Shown: positions 1-4,827 of the stretch, piece after piece | Numbering within the stretch: the first letter of the stretch is position 1 | Layout of the letters: each line of letters begins with the position of its first letter | Assembly (NCBI GenBank): GCA_003224515.1 | Contig: QHZC01000487.1 | Coordinates: forward strand, 2,653 to 7,795 | Source: Acidobacteriota bacterium | GTDB taxonomy: Bacteria; Acidobacteriota; Terriglobia; Acidiferrales; UBA7541 | DNA: 5,143 nucleotides | Direction: 5' to 3' | Notes under the pieces: model-generated | Told to the model about the DNA's origin: nothing | The model's input: the letters and a program-made list of their open reading frames with translations, nothing else | Database searches by the model: none | Program-made: the position numbers and the translations under genes

Positions 1-224
1 TCTTTCCCGGACGGAACCGGTGCTAATAGCCAGACGTAGTAGCGGCGCGGCGGATGCAACACCGGCAGAGGCGCAAGTTCCGCCGGAGCTTGGGGCGCGG
101 CCGGCGGCGCTGGCGCCAGCGCTGGAACTCGTGCCTGCACGGGCTTTTTTCCCGCGTCCTCGCAGCCCAGAAGACCCGCTGCAAAAAGCAGGGTACCCGC
201 CGCGATGTTCCGCCTTGGCCTCAT
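1..224 (-). CDS. Lipoprotein, N-terminal part (runs off left edge)
   Basis: An open minus-strand frame from ATG at 224 continues to base 1 with no stop, so at least 74 residues are present and the C-terminus lies outside the window. The N-terminus is a textbook lipoprotein signal: basic MRPRR, a hydrophobic stretch at about residues 7-19, and a lipobox L18-L19-G20-C21. Cys21 would be lipidated, anchoring the protein in a membrane. From residue 22 on it is a charged then Pro/Ala-rich linker (about 30-60), typical of a tether ahead of a periplasmic domain, followed by RRYYVWLLAPVPSGK. The frame is closed just upstream by TGA, so ATG 224 is the only reasonable start. There is no normally spaced Shine-Dalgarno, but a promoter suggests a leaderless mRNA. 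The mature domain is missing, so the function cannot be named. The two plus-strand frames over this stretch give Arg- or Pro-rich sequence of no recognisable type. Confidence 0.72.
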   Translation of the reverse strand, partial: MRPRRNIAAGTLLFAAGLLGCEDAGKKPVQARVPALAPAPPAAPQAPAELAPLPVLHPPRRYYVWLLAPVPSGK

Positions 225-230
225 CCCTTC

Positions 231-259
231 ATGGTAAGGAGCGCCTCATGCCCGGTCAA
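231..259 (-). promoter_or_regulatory. Sigma-70-type promoter for the lipoprotein gene, leaderless start
   Basis: On the minus strand TTGACC (259-254) is followed after exactly 17 bases by TACCAT (236-231). Six more bases lead to the A of the ATG at 224, the usual distance from a -10 box to the transcription start. This predicts a leaderless mRNA and explains why the purine run GAAGGG touches the ATG instead of sitting 5-9 bases upstream. The match to the -35 consensus is 5/6 and to the -10 consensus 4/6. Confidence 0.55.
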
Positions 260-300
260 TGCTTTCCGCCGGGGGTGGGTTGACGGTCTCACTACATCCC

Positions 301-322
301 AAATCTGCTTTAAATCTGCTTA
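301..322. repeat. Two tandem 11-bp units in the divergent intergenic region
   Basis: AAATCTGCTT occurs at 301-310 and again at 312-321, an 11-bp period (about one helical turn). It lies between the lipoprotein promoter and the start of the serine hydrolase gene. It could be a direct-repeat binding site for a regulator of either gene, or a chance slippage product. No further copy was noticed in the window. Confidence 0.5.
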
Positions 323-365
323 GCCGCCGTTCCGGGCGCCAGCCCCTTGGGGTAGACTCGCGTTC

Positions 366-372
366 GAGGTGA
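366..372 (+). promoter_or_regulatory. Ribosome binding site that sets the hydrolase start
   Basis: GAGGTGA lies 5 bases before GTG 378, a good Shine-Dalgarno distance. The earlier in-frame GTG at 369 lies inside this motif and has no such sequence upstream, so 378 is preferred. A possible -10 (TAGACT, 353-358) lies upstream, but its -35 partner (TTCCGG, 330-335) is poor. Confidence 0.55.
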
Positions 373-377
373 AGCAC

Positions 378-1526
378 GTGAAGATCAACAAACCACGCAC
401 TAGGACGAATTCAGTCCGCAAATCATTCTTTCGGTTGCTGGCCATGTTTCTCGTGGTCGTGGCAGCCGTTTCCGCCCAGCAGAAGGGCCTCTCTCAGGAA
501 AAGCGTCTCGAAATCGAAAAGGCGGTTTCGAGTTTCATGTCGGCGAACAGCGTGCCCGGAATAGGTGCCGCGGTCGTACTGGAAGGCGAACCGGTATGGT
601 CGGCCGGATTCGGCATGGCGGATCTGGAAGATTTTGCTCCCGTGACCTCATCCACATTGTTCCGGCTGGGATCCATCTCCAAACCGATCACCGCCACCGT
701 CATTTTGCAGCTTTGGGAGCGCGGCAAATTGGATCTCGACGCACCGGTCCAGAAATATTGTCCGGCATTTCCACAGAAAGAATGGCCGATCACCGCGCGC
801 GAACTGCTTGCCCACCTAGGAGGCATCCGGCATTACAACCCGGACGGCAAAGGAGACATTCCCGAAGACAGCGCCAGGCATTTCGCGAGCATGGAGGAAT
901 CGCTGCAGATTTTCGCCGCCGACCCTCTGGTCGCCAAACCCGGGACGAAATTCATTTACTCGACTTATGGCTACACCCTCATCGGATGCGTCCTCGAAGG
1001 TGCCGCGTCGCAGAAGTACGTCGACTATGTCAGCGAAAACGTTTTCAAGCCCGCGGGGATGATGCAGACGCAAGCTGATGATTTTTTCGCCGTGATCCCG
1101 CACCGCACGCGCTGGTACCACAAGGACAAAACCGGCCTCGTCCACAATGCCGGCGTTCTGGACTCCAGTTACAAAATCCCCGGCGGCGGCTTGATCTCTT
1201 CCGCGAACGACATGGCACATTTCGAAGCCGCGATTCTCGCGGACAAGCTTGTGCAGCGCGCCACGCGCGAGCTCATGTGGACCATCCCGAAACCTATAGA
1301 TGGCAAGCCCAGCCGCTACGCCCTGGGATGGTTTGTCGCCGAAAAGTTTGGCCTTCGAACCGCGGGCCATACTGGCGGACAGCAGGGTACGGACACAGCG
1401 TTCTTGATCGCACCCGACCGCCATGCAGGCGTAGTGGTCTTGGCCAATATGGACAACGTGAACACCAACCTCCTGGCGGATGAAATCTTGAAGATCGTGC
1501 TGGACCTCGAAGACAAGACCCACTAG
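378..1526 (+). CDS. Secreted serine hydrolase, class C beta-lactamase/LACTB-like family
   Basis: A 382-residue protein of the beta-lactamase/penicillin-binding (AmpC-like, COG1680) fold. An N-terminal signal peptide is visible: a basic region with several Lys/Arg, a hydrophobic core at about 18-32, and a likely signal peptidase I site after Val-Ser-Ala33. The three active-site motifs are present in order: S99-I-S-K102 (nucleophile Ser99, general base Lys102), Y194-S-T196, and H331-T-G-G334 in place of the KTG box. HLGGIRHY (about 146-153), IYSTYGYTLIG, SSYKIPGGG and HTGG closely recall the eukaryotic mitochondrial protease LACTB as I remember it, so peptidase or esterase activity is more likely than antibiotic hydrolysis. 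It would act in the periplasm or outside the cell. The length is usual for the family and the frame looks intact. GTG 369 is an alternative start adding three residues. The gene is monocistronic, divergent from the lipoprotein gene and convergent with the GntR remnant. Confidence 0.9.
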   Translation: MKINKPRTRTNSVRKSFFRLLAMFLVVVAAVSAQQKGLSQEKRLEIEKAVSSFMSANSVPGIGAAVVLEGEPVWSAGFGMADLEDFAPVTSSTLFRLGSISKPITATVILQLWERGKLDLDAPVQKYCPAFPQKEWPITARELLAHLGGIRHYNPDGKGDIPEDSARHFASMEESLQIFAADPLVAKPGTKFIYSTYGYTLIGCVLEGAASQKYVDYVSENVFKPAGMMQTQADDFFAVIPHRTRWYHKDKTGLVHNAGVLDSSYKIPGGGLISSANDMAHFEAAILADKLVQRATRELMWTIPKPIDGKPSRYALGWFVAEKFGLRTAGHTGGQQGTDTAFLIAPDRHAGVVVLANMDNVNTNLLADEILKIVLDLEDKTH

Positions 1527-1600
1527 ACACAAACCATCCGCACCGCTGGTACGCAACCTGCCTGCGCTTGAGACGACAGGATGCGCACCCGCGACAAACG

Positions 1601-1783
1601 TCACGCCACCTGGTAGGCGCGCGCCACGGTATTCGGATTGATCCGCAGTTCAGCCGCCAGCTTTCGCGCGGAAGGCAGCGCGTCGCCGGTCGGCAGAACG
1701 CCCGCGGCCACTGCGCGCTTCACTTGCGCTTCCAGCTGCAGGTAAACCGAAACGCCGGAGGACGGATTGAGGTGCATTAGCAT
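1601..1783 (-). pseudogene. Truncated GntR-family (YtrA-type) transcriptional regulator
   Basis: This 60-codon frame starts at ATG 1783 (an in-frame ATG at 1777 is also possible). It matches the start of the YtrA-type GntR winged helix: SSGVSVYLQLEAQVKRAV, a GVLPTGDALPSARKLA turn, and the recognition helix RINPNTVARAYQ. In the family this continues with about a dozen residues of the type ELEREGV..TRRG leading into the wing 'GTFVA'. Here the frame runs into TGA right after AYQVA. In another frame at the same spot GVTFVAGAHP can be read, which looks like the far side of the wing. The simplest reading is an internal deletion of roughly 40 bases with a frameshift. The wing and the effector/dimer part are lost, so it is probably not functional, though a 60-residue product cannot be excluded. 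TTGACC lies at 1799-1794, but I see no -10 at proper spacing and no Shine-Dalgarno. YtrA-type regulators usually precede an ABC transporter; none is here. Confidence 0.65.
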
Positions 1784-1870
1784 ACAGTAGGCGGGTCAAG
1801 CCTTTTTGGAACCTGTGCTGTCCTGGTAGCCCCAGCGCTAACCGGTTGAGCCCAAAGGGATAAAAATTTC

Positions 1871-1890
1871 GCTTGCCGAATTCCGCAAGC
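1871..1890. promoter_or_regulatory. 20-bp near-perfect palindrome over the cold-shock promoter -35
   Basis: GCTTGC-C-GAATTC-C-GCAAGC reads the same on both strands except at its 7th and 14th positions (18 of 20). It covers the whole -35 hexamer of the promoter that follows. A protein dimer bound here would compete with RNA polymerase, so an operator for a repressor is the natural inference. It lies upstream of the predicted transcription start and so would not be an RNA hairpin of that transcript. Confidence 0.5.
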
Positions 1891-1901
1891 CGTGGTATTC
1901 T
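1873..1901 (+). promoter_or_regulatory. Promoter of the cold-shock gene, extended -10
   Basis: TTGCCG (1873-1878), a 17-base spacer, then TATTCT (1896-1901) preceded by TGG, an extended -10 (TGn). Transcription should start near 1908. That gives an untranslated leader of about 210 bases before the GTG at 2117, in line with the long leaders known for cspA-type genes. Confidence 0.6.
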
Positions 1902-1945
1902 GTTTTTGCGTTTGTTGCTCTTGTATCGCCTTTGGGTAGTAAAGC

Positions 1946-1977
1946 GGTCGCAAGGTCACACTTGCGGCCATTTTTTT
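1946..1977 (+). terminator. Intrinsic terminator inside the cold-shock leader (attenuator or small-RNA end)
   Basis: GGTCGCAAG (1946-1954) and CTTGCGGCC (1961-1969) form a 9-bp stem with one G-U pair and a 6-base loop (GTCACA). An A and seven T (1971-1977) follow. This is a complete rho-independent terminator, yet it lies about 40 bases after the predicted transcription start and about 140 before the start codon. It cannot serve the GntR remnant, which is on the other strand. It either attenuates the cold-shock gene or ends a separate RNA of about 70 nt. Confidence 0.7.
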
Positions 1978-1984
1978 GTTCCGC

Positions 1985-2001
1985 AGGCTGCTTTGCAGCC
2001 T
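1985..2001 (+). other. Second hairpin in the cold-shock leader
   Basis: AGGCTGC (1985-1991) and GCAGCCT (1995-2001) form a perfect 7-bp stem with a TTT loop. It starts 8 bases after the terminator's T-run and is followed only by TTCC, so it is not itself a strong terminator. It may be part of the leader fold. Confidence 0.5.
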
Positions 2002-2116
2002 TTCCGGACGAAGCTTGAAGACGGCCGCGGCTCTGTTGAGGGGCTCGGAACTTGGGGCATCAGATAGCTTGATGTTGTGCTCAGTCGTAACCCGGCTGAC
2101 GGAAAAGAGTAAAGCA

Positions 2117-2323
2117 GTGAGTAAAGAACAAGGTACAGTGAAGTGGTTCAATGCCAGCAAGGGCTTCGGCTTCATCCAGCGCCAGAGCGGTGAGGACGTT
2201 TTCGTCCATTTCTCCGCGATCGTGGCTGATGGCTATAAGACGTTGAACGATGGCCAGGCTGTTGAATTCGAAGTTTCCAAGGGCCCCAAAGGCCTGCAGG
2301 CCTCGAACGTACAGCCCCTCTAA
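2117..2323 (+). CDS. Cold-shock domain protein (CspA family)
   Basis: A 68-residue protein that is essentially one cold-shock domain, the usual size for CspA-type proteins. It is a small cytoplasmic five-stranded OB-fold protein that binds single-stranded RNA and DNA and melts RNA structure. Both nucleic-acid motifs are present: RNP1 K15-G-F-G-F-I-Q21 and RNP2 V28-F-V-H-F32, preceded by GTVKWFN and ending in ASNVQPL. The start is taken as GTG 2117, giving (M)SKEQGTVKWF as in most family members, with SD-like GGAAAAGAG at 2101-2109. The frame stays open further upstream, but that part is leader sequence without homology. The gene has its own promoter and terminator and is probably monocistronic. 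Its leader carries a terminator, so expression may be controlled by premature termination. Which paralogue (cold-induced or constitutive) cannot be decided from sequence. Confidence 0.95.
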   Translation: MSKEQGTVKWFNASKGFGFIQRQSGEDVFVHFSAIVADGYKTLNDGQAVEFEVSKGPKGLQASNVQPL

Positions 2324-2397
2324 TGCACGGCTCCCTTCGTCCTAATCGGGCTTAATCTCGATCAGGCCGGATTCAGCTTCACTTCACAAAAATACAG

Positions 2398-2438
2398 AAC
2401 GGGCGTCCCGCTTCATCTCGGGCCGCCCGTTTGCTTTT
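2398..2438 (+). terminator. Rho-independent terminator of the cold-shock gene
   Basis: AACGGGCG (2398-2405) pairs with CGCCCGTT (2424-2431). After one mismatch CCCG pairs with CGGG (2407-2410 with 2419-2422) around an 8-base loop. TGCTTTT follows. It lies 75 bases after the cold-shock stop codon. A weaker imperfect hairpin (AATCgGGC...GCCgGATT, about 2344-2372) lies between. Confidence 0.75.
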
Positions 2439-2723
2439 AAGCCCGCTCTTTCTTCCTGCCACAGCCATCCCTGGCTGTTCTCGTCCACGAGTCAACTTCC
2501 CCAGTCAACTTCTTTCCTCTCCGGCAGAATAGTAGCATTTCCGCTACACAGTACTTCGCTCCCATTGTGGGACGCGGCTCCGACCCGCACGATAGATGTG
2601 CACTCCACGGCCAAACTTGTCCTGAGCGAAGCCGAAAGAACCCGCCTCACACGGGTGGCCGTTGACCGACAGGAGCTTAAACGGGCCGATTCCGATCGAG
2701 TCGGTGTCGCAATAAGAAACGTT
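2439..2723. other. Gene-free stretch with hairpin, direct repeat and dispersed-repeat-like sequence
   Basis: No gene is recognised between the cold-shock terminator and ATG 2724. It holds a perfect 7-bp hairpin (ACAGCCA-TCCC-TGGCTGT, 2461-2478), a 10-bp direct repeat AGTCAACTTC (2490-2499 and 2503-2512), a small hairpin GTAGC...GCTAC (2532-2547), and the repeat-like element at 2616-2640. The frame of the downstream gene is open back to a TTG at 2565, but that part translates without resemblance to a protein domain and includes the repeat. I found no convincing -35/-10 pair for the downstream gene. Confidence 0.45.
2616..2640. repeat. Dispersed-repeat-like sequence ('CCTGAGCGAAGCCGAAAG' type)
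   Basis: The core CCTGAGCGAAGCCGAAAG (2621-2638), preceded by CTTGT, closely resembles a short sequence I know from memory as recurring many times between genes in several environmental bacteria, where it yields spurious peptides such as LSEAE or PERSRR. Here it would read LVLSEAERT in the extended frame of the next gene. Only one copy is in the window, so the repeat nature cannot be shown from the sequence itself. Confidence 0.45.
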
Positions 2724-3485
2724 ATGGGTATGCTGAACCGAGATGAATTAGACAATCTCGAACGGCGCGAGCTGCAGCTCACGATTCTGGCGGCTGCCTT
2801 TGTTCTGGTGCAGGCGGCTGGCCTGGCCATGTTCATGTACCCGCTGGTATTCCTCCATCCCGTCGGGAACAAGTGGACACTCCGCGTTGCCTTCTTCGGT
2901 TTTTGCGCGTTGACGCTGCTCTTTGTCGGTTACCTACTCGATCGCCAGCGTACCGTGCGCAAACTGAAGCAGCACCTGTTGGCCGAGCTGGAACGCAACG
3001 TCACCTTGCAGCATCAGGCCAGTGTCGACCTGTTGCAGACCATGCCTGATCAGAATCATTTCTGGGATCGCATCACCATGGAGTACCGCCGCGCAATGAC
3101 TATGCAGAGAACCCTTTCTCTTTTGCTTGCGAAGGCCAAGCCCGCATCCGCCTCCGCAAAAAATGAGGGAAGCTCCGAAGCCTGGAGCGATGCCGTCAAA
3201 GCGATGTCCCGCAAGCTGCGGCCCACGGATTCGATCTATCGGCTTTCGACCGATGTGTTTGCCCTGGTTCTTCCGGAGACCGACGTTTTGAATGCCAAGC
3301 GCATCGCCGTCCGCCTGCAAGAAGAATTGCAAGAGGTCCGCGCCAAACACGGCAAAGCGTTTGACATTACGGTTCACAATTACCCCGAGCACGTGAAGAG
3401 CTCGCACGAATTGGAAGACATTGTGAAATCCCTGCTTCCCGCGCAGAGCGAGTGGGATATTCCAGTCCCCGTGGGAAAAGTTTAG
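2724..3485 (+). CDS. Membrane protein with degenerate GGDEF domain
   Basis: From ATG 2724 the protein has 253 residues. A short charged N-terminus (NRDELDNLERREL) is followed by two membrane helices (about 19-44 and 54-72). Next comes a basic/amphipathic linker (73-98) and a C-terminal domain with the outline of a GGDEF diguanylate cyclase: LLQTMPDQNHF for DxLTGLxNRxxF, EYRRAM..TLSLLLAKAKP, then KLRPTDSIYRLSTDVFALVLPETD for RxxDxxxRxGGDEFxxLLPxTD. The signature itself is replaced by S175-T-D-V-F179 and the metal-binding region is altered, so c-di-GMP synthesis is not expected. A regulatory or structural role at the inner membrane is more likely. It follows the cold-shock terminator and is probably transcribed alone. 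The start is uncertain: ATG 2730 (MLNRDEL) and in-frame GTG 2655, GTG 2598 or TTG 2565 are alternatives, and none has a strong Shine-Dalgarno. The upstream part overlaps repeat-like DNA, hence the choice of 2724. Confidence 0.8.
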   Translation: MGMLNRDELDNLERRELQLTILAAAFVLVQAAGLAMFMYPLVFLHPVGNKWTLRVAFFGFCALTLLFVGYLLDRQRTVRKLKQHLLAELERNVTLQHQASVDLLQTMPDQNHFWDRITMEYRRAMTMQRTLSLLLAKAKPASASAKNEGSSEAWSDAVKAMSRKLRPTDSIYRLSTDVFALVLPETDVLNAKRIAVRLQEELQEVRAKHGKAFDITVHNYPEHVKSSHELEDIVKSLLPAQSEWDIPVPVGKV

Positions 3486-3511
3486 GATTCTGCCGCCCGT
3501 CGCCTGTTTTC

Positions 3512-3541
3512 GTAGTGGCGGCCTTTAGGCCGGCCGGGTTC
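3512..3541. repeat. Palindromic intergenic repeat, copy 1
   Basis: It begins GTAGTGGCGG and ends GGGTTC. Its core CGGCCT-TT-AGGCCG (3519-3532) is a 6-bp stem. It aligns with the element at 3580-3610 with one gap. A second small hairpin (CCGG at 3534-3537 with CCGG at 3547-3550) follows, then a T-rich run (3561-3579), so this stretch may also help end transcription of the upstream gene. Confidence 0.5.
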
Positions 3542-3579
3542 TGAAGCCGGGCGATAGGTTGTTTCGTTTTTTTGTTTTT

Positions 3580-3610
3580 GTAATGGTCGGACTTCAGTCC
3601 GGCGCGGTTC
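3580..3610. repeat. Palindromic intergenic repeat, copy 2
   Basis: It begins GTAATGGTCGG and ends CGGTTC. Its core CGGACT-TC-AGTCCG (3588-3601) is a 6-bp stem. Compared with copy 1, paired positions have changed together (C-G to A-T), so pairing is kept while sequence differs. It lies between the convergent GGDEF-like and trans-sulfuration genes. Confidence 0.5.
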
Positions 3611-3652
3611 CAGGCACGACGTCGCGAAAACTAACTGAGCGCTGACACAAAG

Positions 3653-4792
3653 TTACCCAAGCGCCTGCTTCAAATCTTCGATCAAATCCTCTTTGTCTTC
3701 CAAGCCAATCGAAACCCGCACCGTTCCCGGACTGACGCCCGCGCGCCGCAATTCTTCGTTCGTCATGTTGTAGTGCGAACTGTAGATCGGAAGAATAACC
3801 AGCGACTCAACTCCGCCGAGGCTCGCCGCAAGAAGGAATAGTTGCACACGGTCGCAGAAGCGCCGCGACGCAGGCAGCCCGCCCTTCGTGTCGAACGCCA
3901 GCATGCTCCCGAATCCCCGCATCTGTTTCCGGGCCAGTTTGTGATCCACATGCGACTTCAGGCCGGGATAATGCACTCGCGCGACCTTCGGATGCCTCTC
4001 GAGGAACCTGGCAACGGCGAGGGCGTTCTCGCACTGACGCTCGATTCGAACGCCGAGCGTTTTGATGCCGCGAATCAAGAGATACGCCGCGCCCGGGTCC
4101 ATACAGCCGCCGAGATAGATAATCATTTGGCGGACGCGGTCCATCCAATTCGAATTGCCAACGGCGACGCCGGCGATGATATCGGAGTGGCCGGCAAGAG
4201 CTTTTGTGGCACTGTGAACGACCATGTCGTAGCCGAGTGCGATGGGATTCTGCAGGACAGGCGTGGCGAAAGTGTTGTCGATGATGGAAACGAGCTTGTG
4301 TTTCTTGGCCAAGGCCACGGCTTTGTGAATATCGACGAGACGAAGCGTTGGGTTAGTGGGCGTTTCGACGTAGAGAACTTTCGAACGCGGCGTGACGAGA
4401 TTCTCCAAGCCTGCGAGATCGGTTCCCACTTGACGGACGGTGATGCCCATGTTGGGGAAAACGTCGCGCATCAGGCGATACGAACCGCCGTAGAGTTGCG
4501 CCGTGGATATCACTTCATCGCCAGCTTTCAGCGCGGCAAGAAGCGCGGAGGAAATGGCCGCCATGCCGGAAGAGGTGACCACGGCAGCTTCGGCACCCTC
4601 CAGCGCGGCGATTTTCTTTTCGGCGACGGAAAGCGTCGGATTACCGTAACGAGTGTAGATGTAAGCCTTGTTCTTACCCTGGGAGCGGATAATTTCCGTC
4701 ACGATGGGGCCGTTGACGCCGCGGCGGTTGGGTTCACCGCCGTGAATGGCTTGAGTCTGCGGGCCGAGTTTTGCGGGCTTGCTGGTTTTCAT
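3653..4792 (-). CDS. PLP-dependent trans-sulfuration enzyme (cystathionine gamma-synthase/lyase type)
   Basis: A 379-residue cytoplasmic enzyme of the Cys/Met metabolism PLP family, at the usual family length. It joins, cleaves or sulfhydrylates homoserine or cysteine derivatives in methionine/cysteine metabolism. Visible motifs: Y46-T-R48-YGNPT (phosphate contacts from the neighbouring subunit), S74-S-G-M-A-A-I (cofactor phosphate), Y101 in LYGGSYRL (stacks on PLP), ETPTNPTLR (143-151), D172 in IDNTFATP (pyridine nitrogen), K197 in HSATKALAGHSD (Schiff-base lysine), SLGGVESL (324-331) and R359 in GTVRVSIGLED (substrate carboxylate). YGGSY without the cysteine of methionine gamma-lyases argues against that activity. 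Synthase, lyase and O-acylhomoserine sulfhydrylase cannot be told apart by eye, so no symbol is given. ATG 4792 begins the conserved part; the open frame upstream to 5029 is non-homologous and overlaps the divergent sigma gene. No Shine-Dalgarno is seen (CTTCCCC before ATG). The residue after the catalytic lysine is Ala, where the family signature usually has an aromatic residue or Gln. Confidence 0.92.
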   Translation of the reverse strand: MKTSKPAKLGPQTQAIHGGEPNRRGVNGPIVTEIIRSQGKNKAYIYTRYGNPTLSVAEKKIAALEGAEAAVVTSSGMAAISSALLAALKAGDEVISTAQLYGGSYRLMRDVFPNMGITVRQVGTDLAGLENLVTPRSKVLYVETPTNPTLRLVDIHKAVALAKKHKLVSIIDNTFATPVLQNPIALGYDMVVHSATKALAGHSDIIAGVAVGNSNWMDRVRQMIIYLGGCMDPGAAYLLIRGIKTLGVRIERQCENALAVARFLERHPKVARVHYPGLKSHVDHKLARKQMRGFGSMLAFDTKGGLPASRRFCDRVQLFLLAASLGGVESLVILPIYSSHYNMTNEELRRAGVSPGTVRVSIGLEDKEDLIEDLKQALG

Positions 4793-4827
4793 GGGGAAGA
4801 GTGTGCACCTTGTGGACCAACAAAAAC

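Larger units (their letters stand above)
1908..2116 (+). promoter_or_regulatory. Long structured 5' leader of the cold-shock gene
   Basis: This is the region from the predicted transcription start to the GTG of the cold-shock gene. It contains an intrinsic terminator (1946-1977) and a second hairpin (1985-2001), then an unstructured-looking stretch leading to an SD-like GGAAAAGAG (2101-2109), seven bases before the GTG. No convincing small ORF is seen in it. The rest of the gap (1784-1870), between the GntR remnant and the palindrome, shows nothing I recognise. Long leaders that refold with temperature are established for E. coli cspA; whether this one does so is inference. Confidence 0.45.

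Noticed and set aside
1..39. A short plus-strand tail ending in TAG at 37-39 that could be the C-terminus of an upstream gene, or a 23S rRNA 3' end (GGTGCTAATAG-like)
   Set aside because: Only 12 codons, no further rRNA similarity and no 5S gene follows; the minus-strand lipoprotein explains the same bases better.
107..122. Perfect 16-bp palindrome GCGCTGGCGCCAGCGC
   Set aside because: It falls in the Ala/Pro/Leu-rich linker of the lipoprotein, where GCG, CTG and CCA codons readily create such symmetry.
128..150. Terminator-like hairpin CTCGTG-CCTG-CACGGG followed by C and T6 on the plus strand
   Set aside because: It lies inside the minus-strand lipoprotein coding region and includes a G-U pair. 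The T-run is explained by the Gly-Lys-Lys codons, and there is no plus-strand gene to end.
20..323. Two plus-strand open frames (20-283 and 54-323) over the left end
   Set aside because: They translate to Pro/Ala- or Arg-rich sequence without domains, while the opposite strand gives a signal peptide with a lipobox and a matching promoter.
816..1604. Minus-strand open frame of 262 codons opposite the serine hydrolase
   Set aside because: No protein-like features beyond its first few codons (TFVA, probably GntR wing remnant); the plus-strand gene carries all catalytic motifs.
1976..2116. N-terminal extension of the cold-shock protein from a TTG at 1976
   Set aside because: It would add 47 residues without homology and would begin in the terminator's T-rich tail; the family starts at the GTG 2117 position.
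1777..2175. Minus-strand open frame of 132 codons across the cold-shock leader
   Set aside because: No domain signature; it overlaps the promoter, the terminator and the first codons of the cold-shock gene on the other strand.
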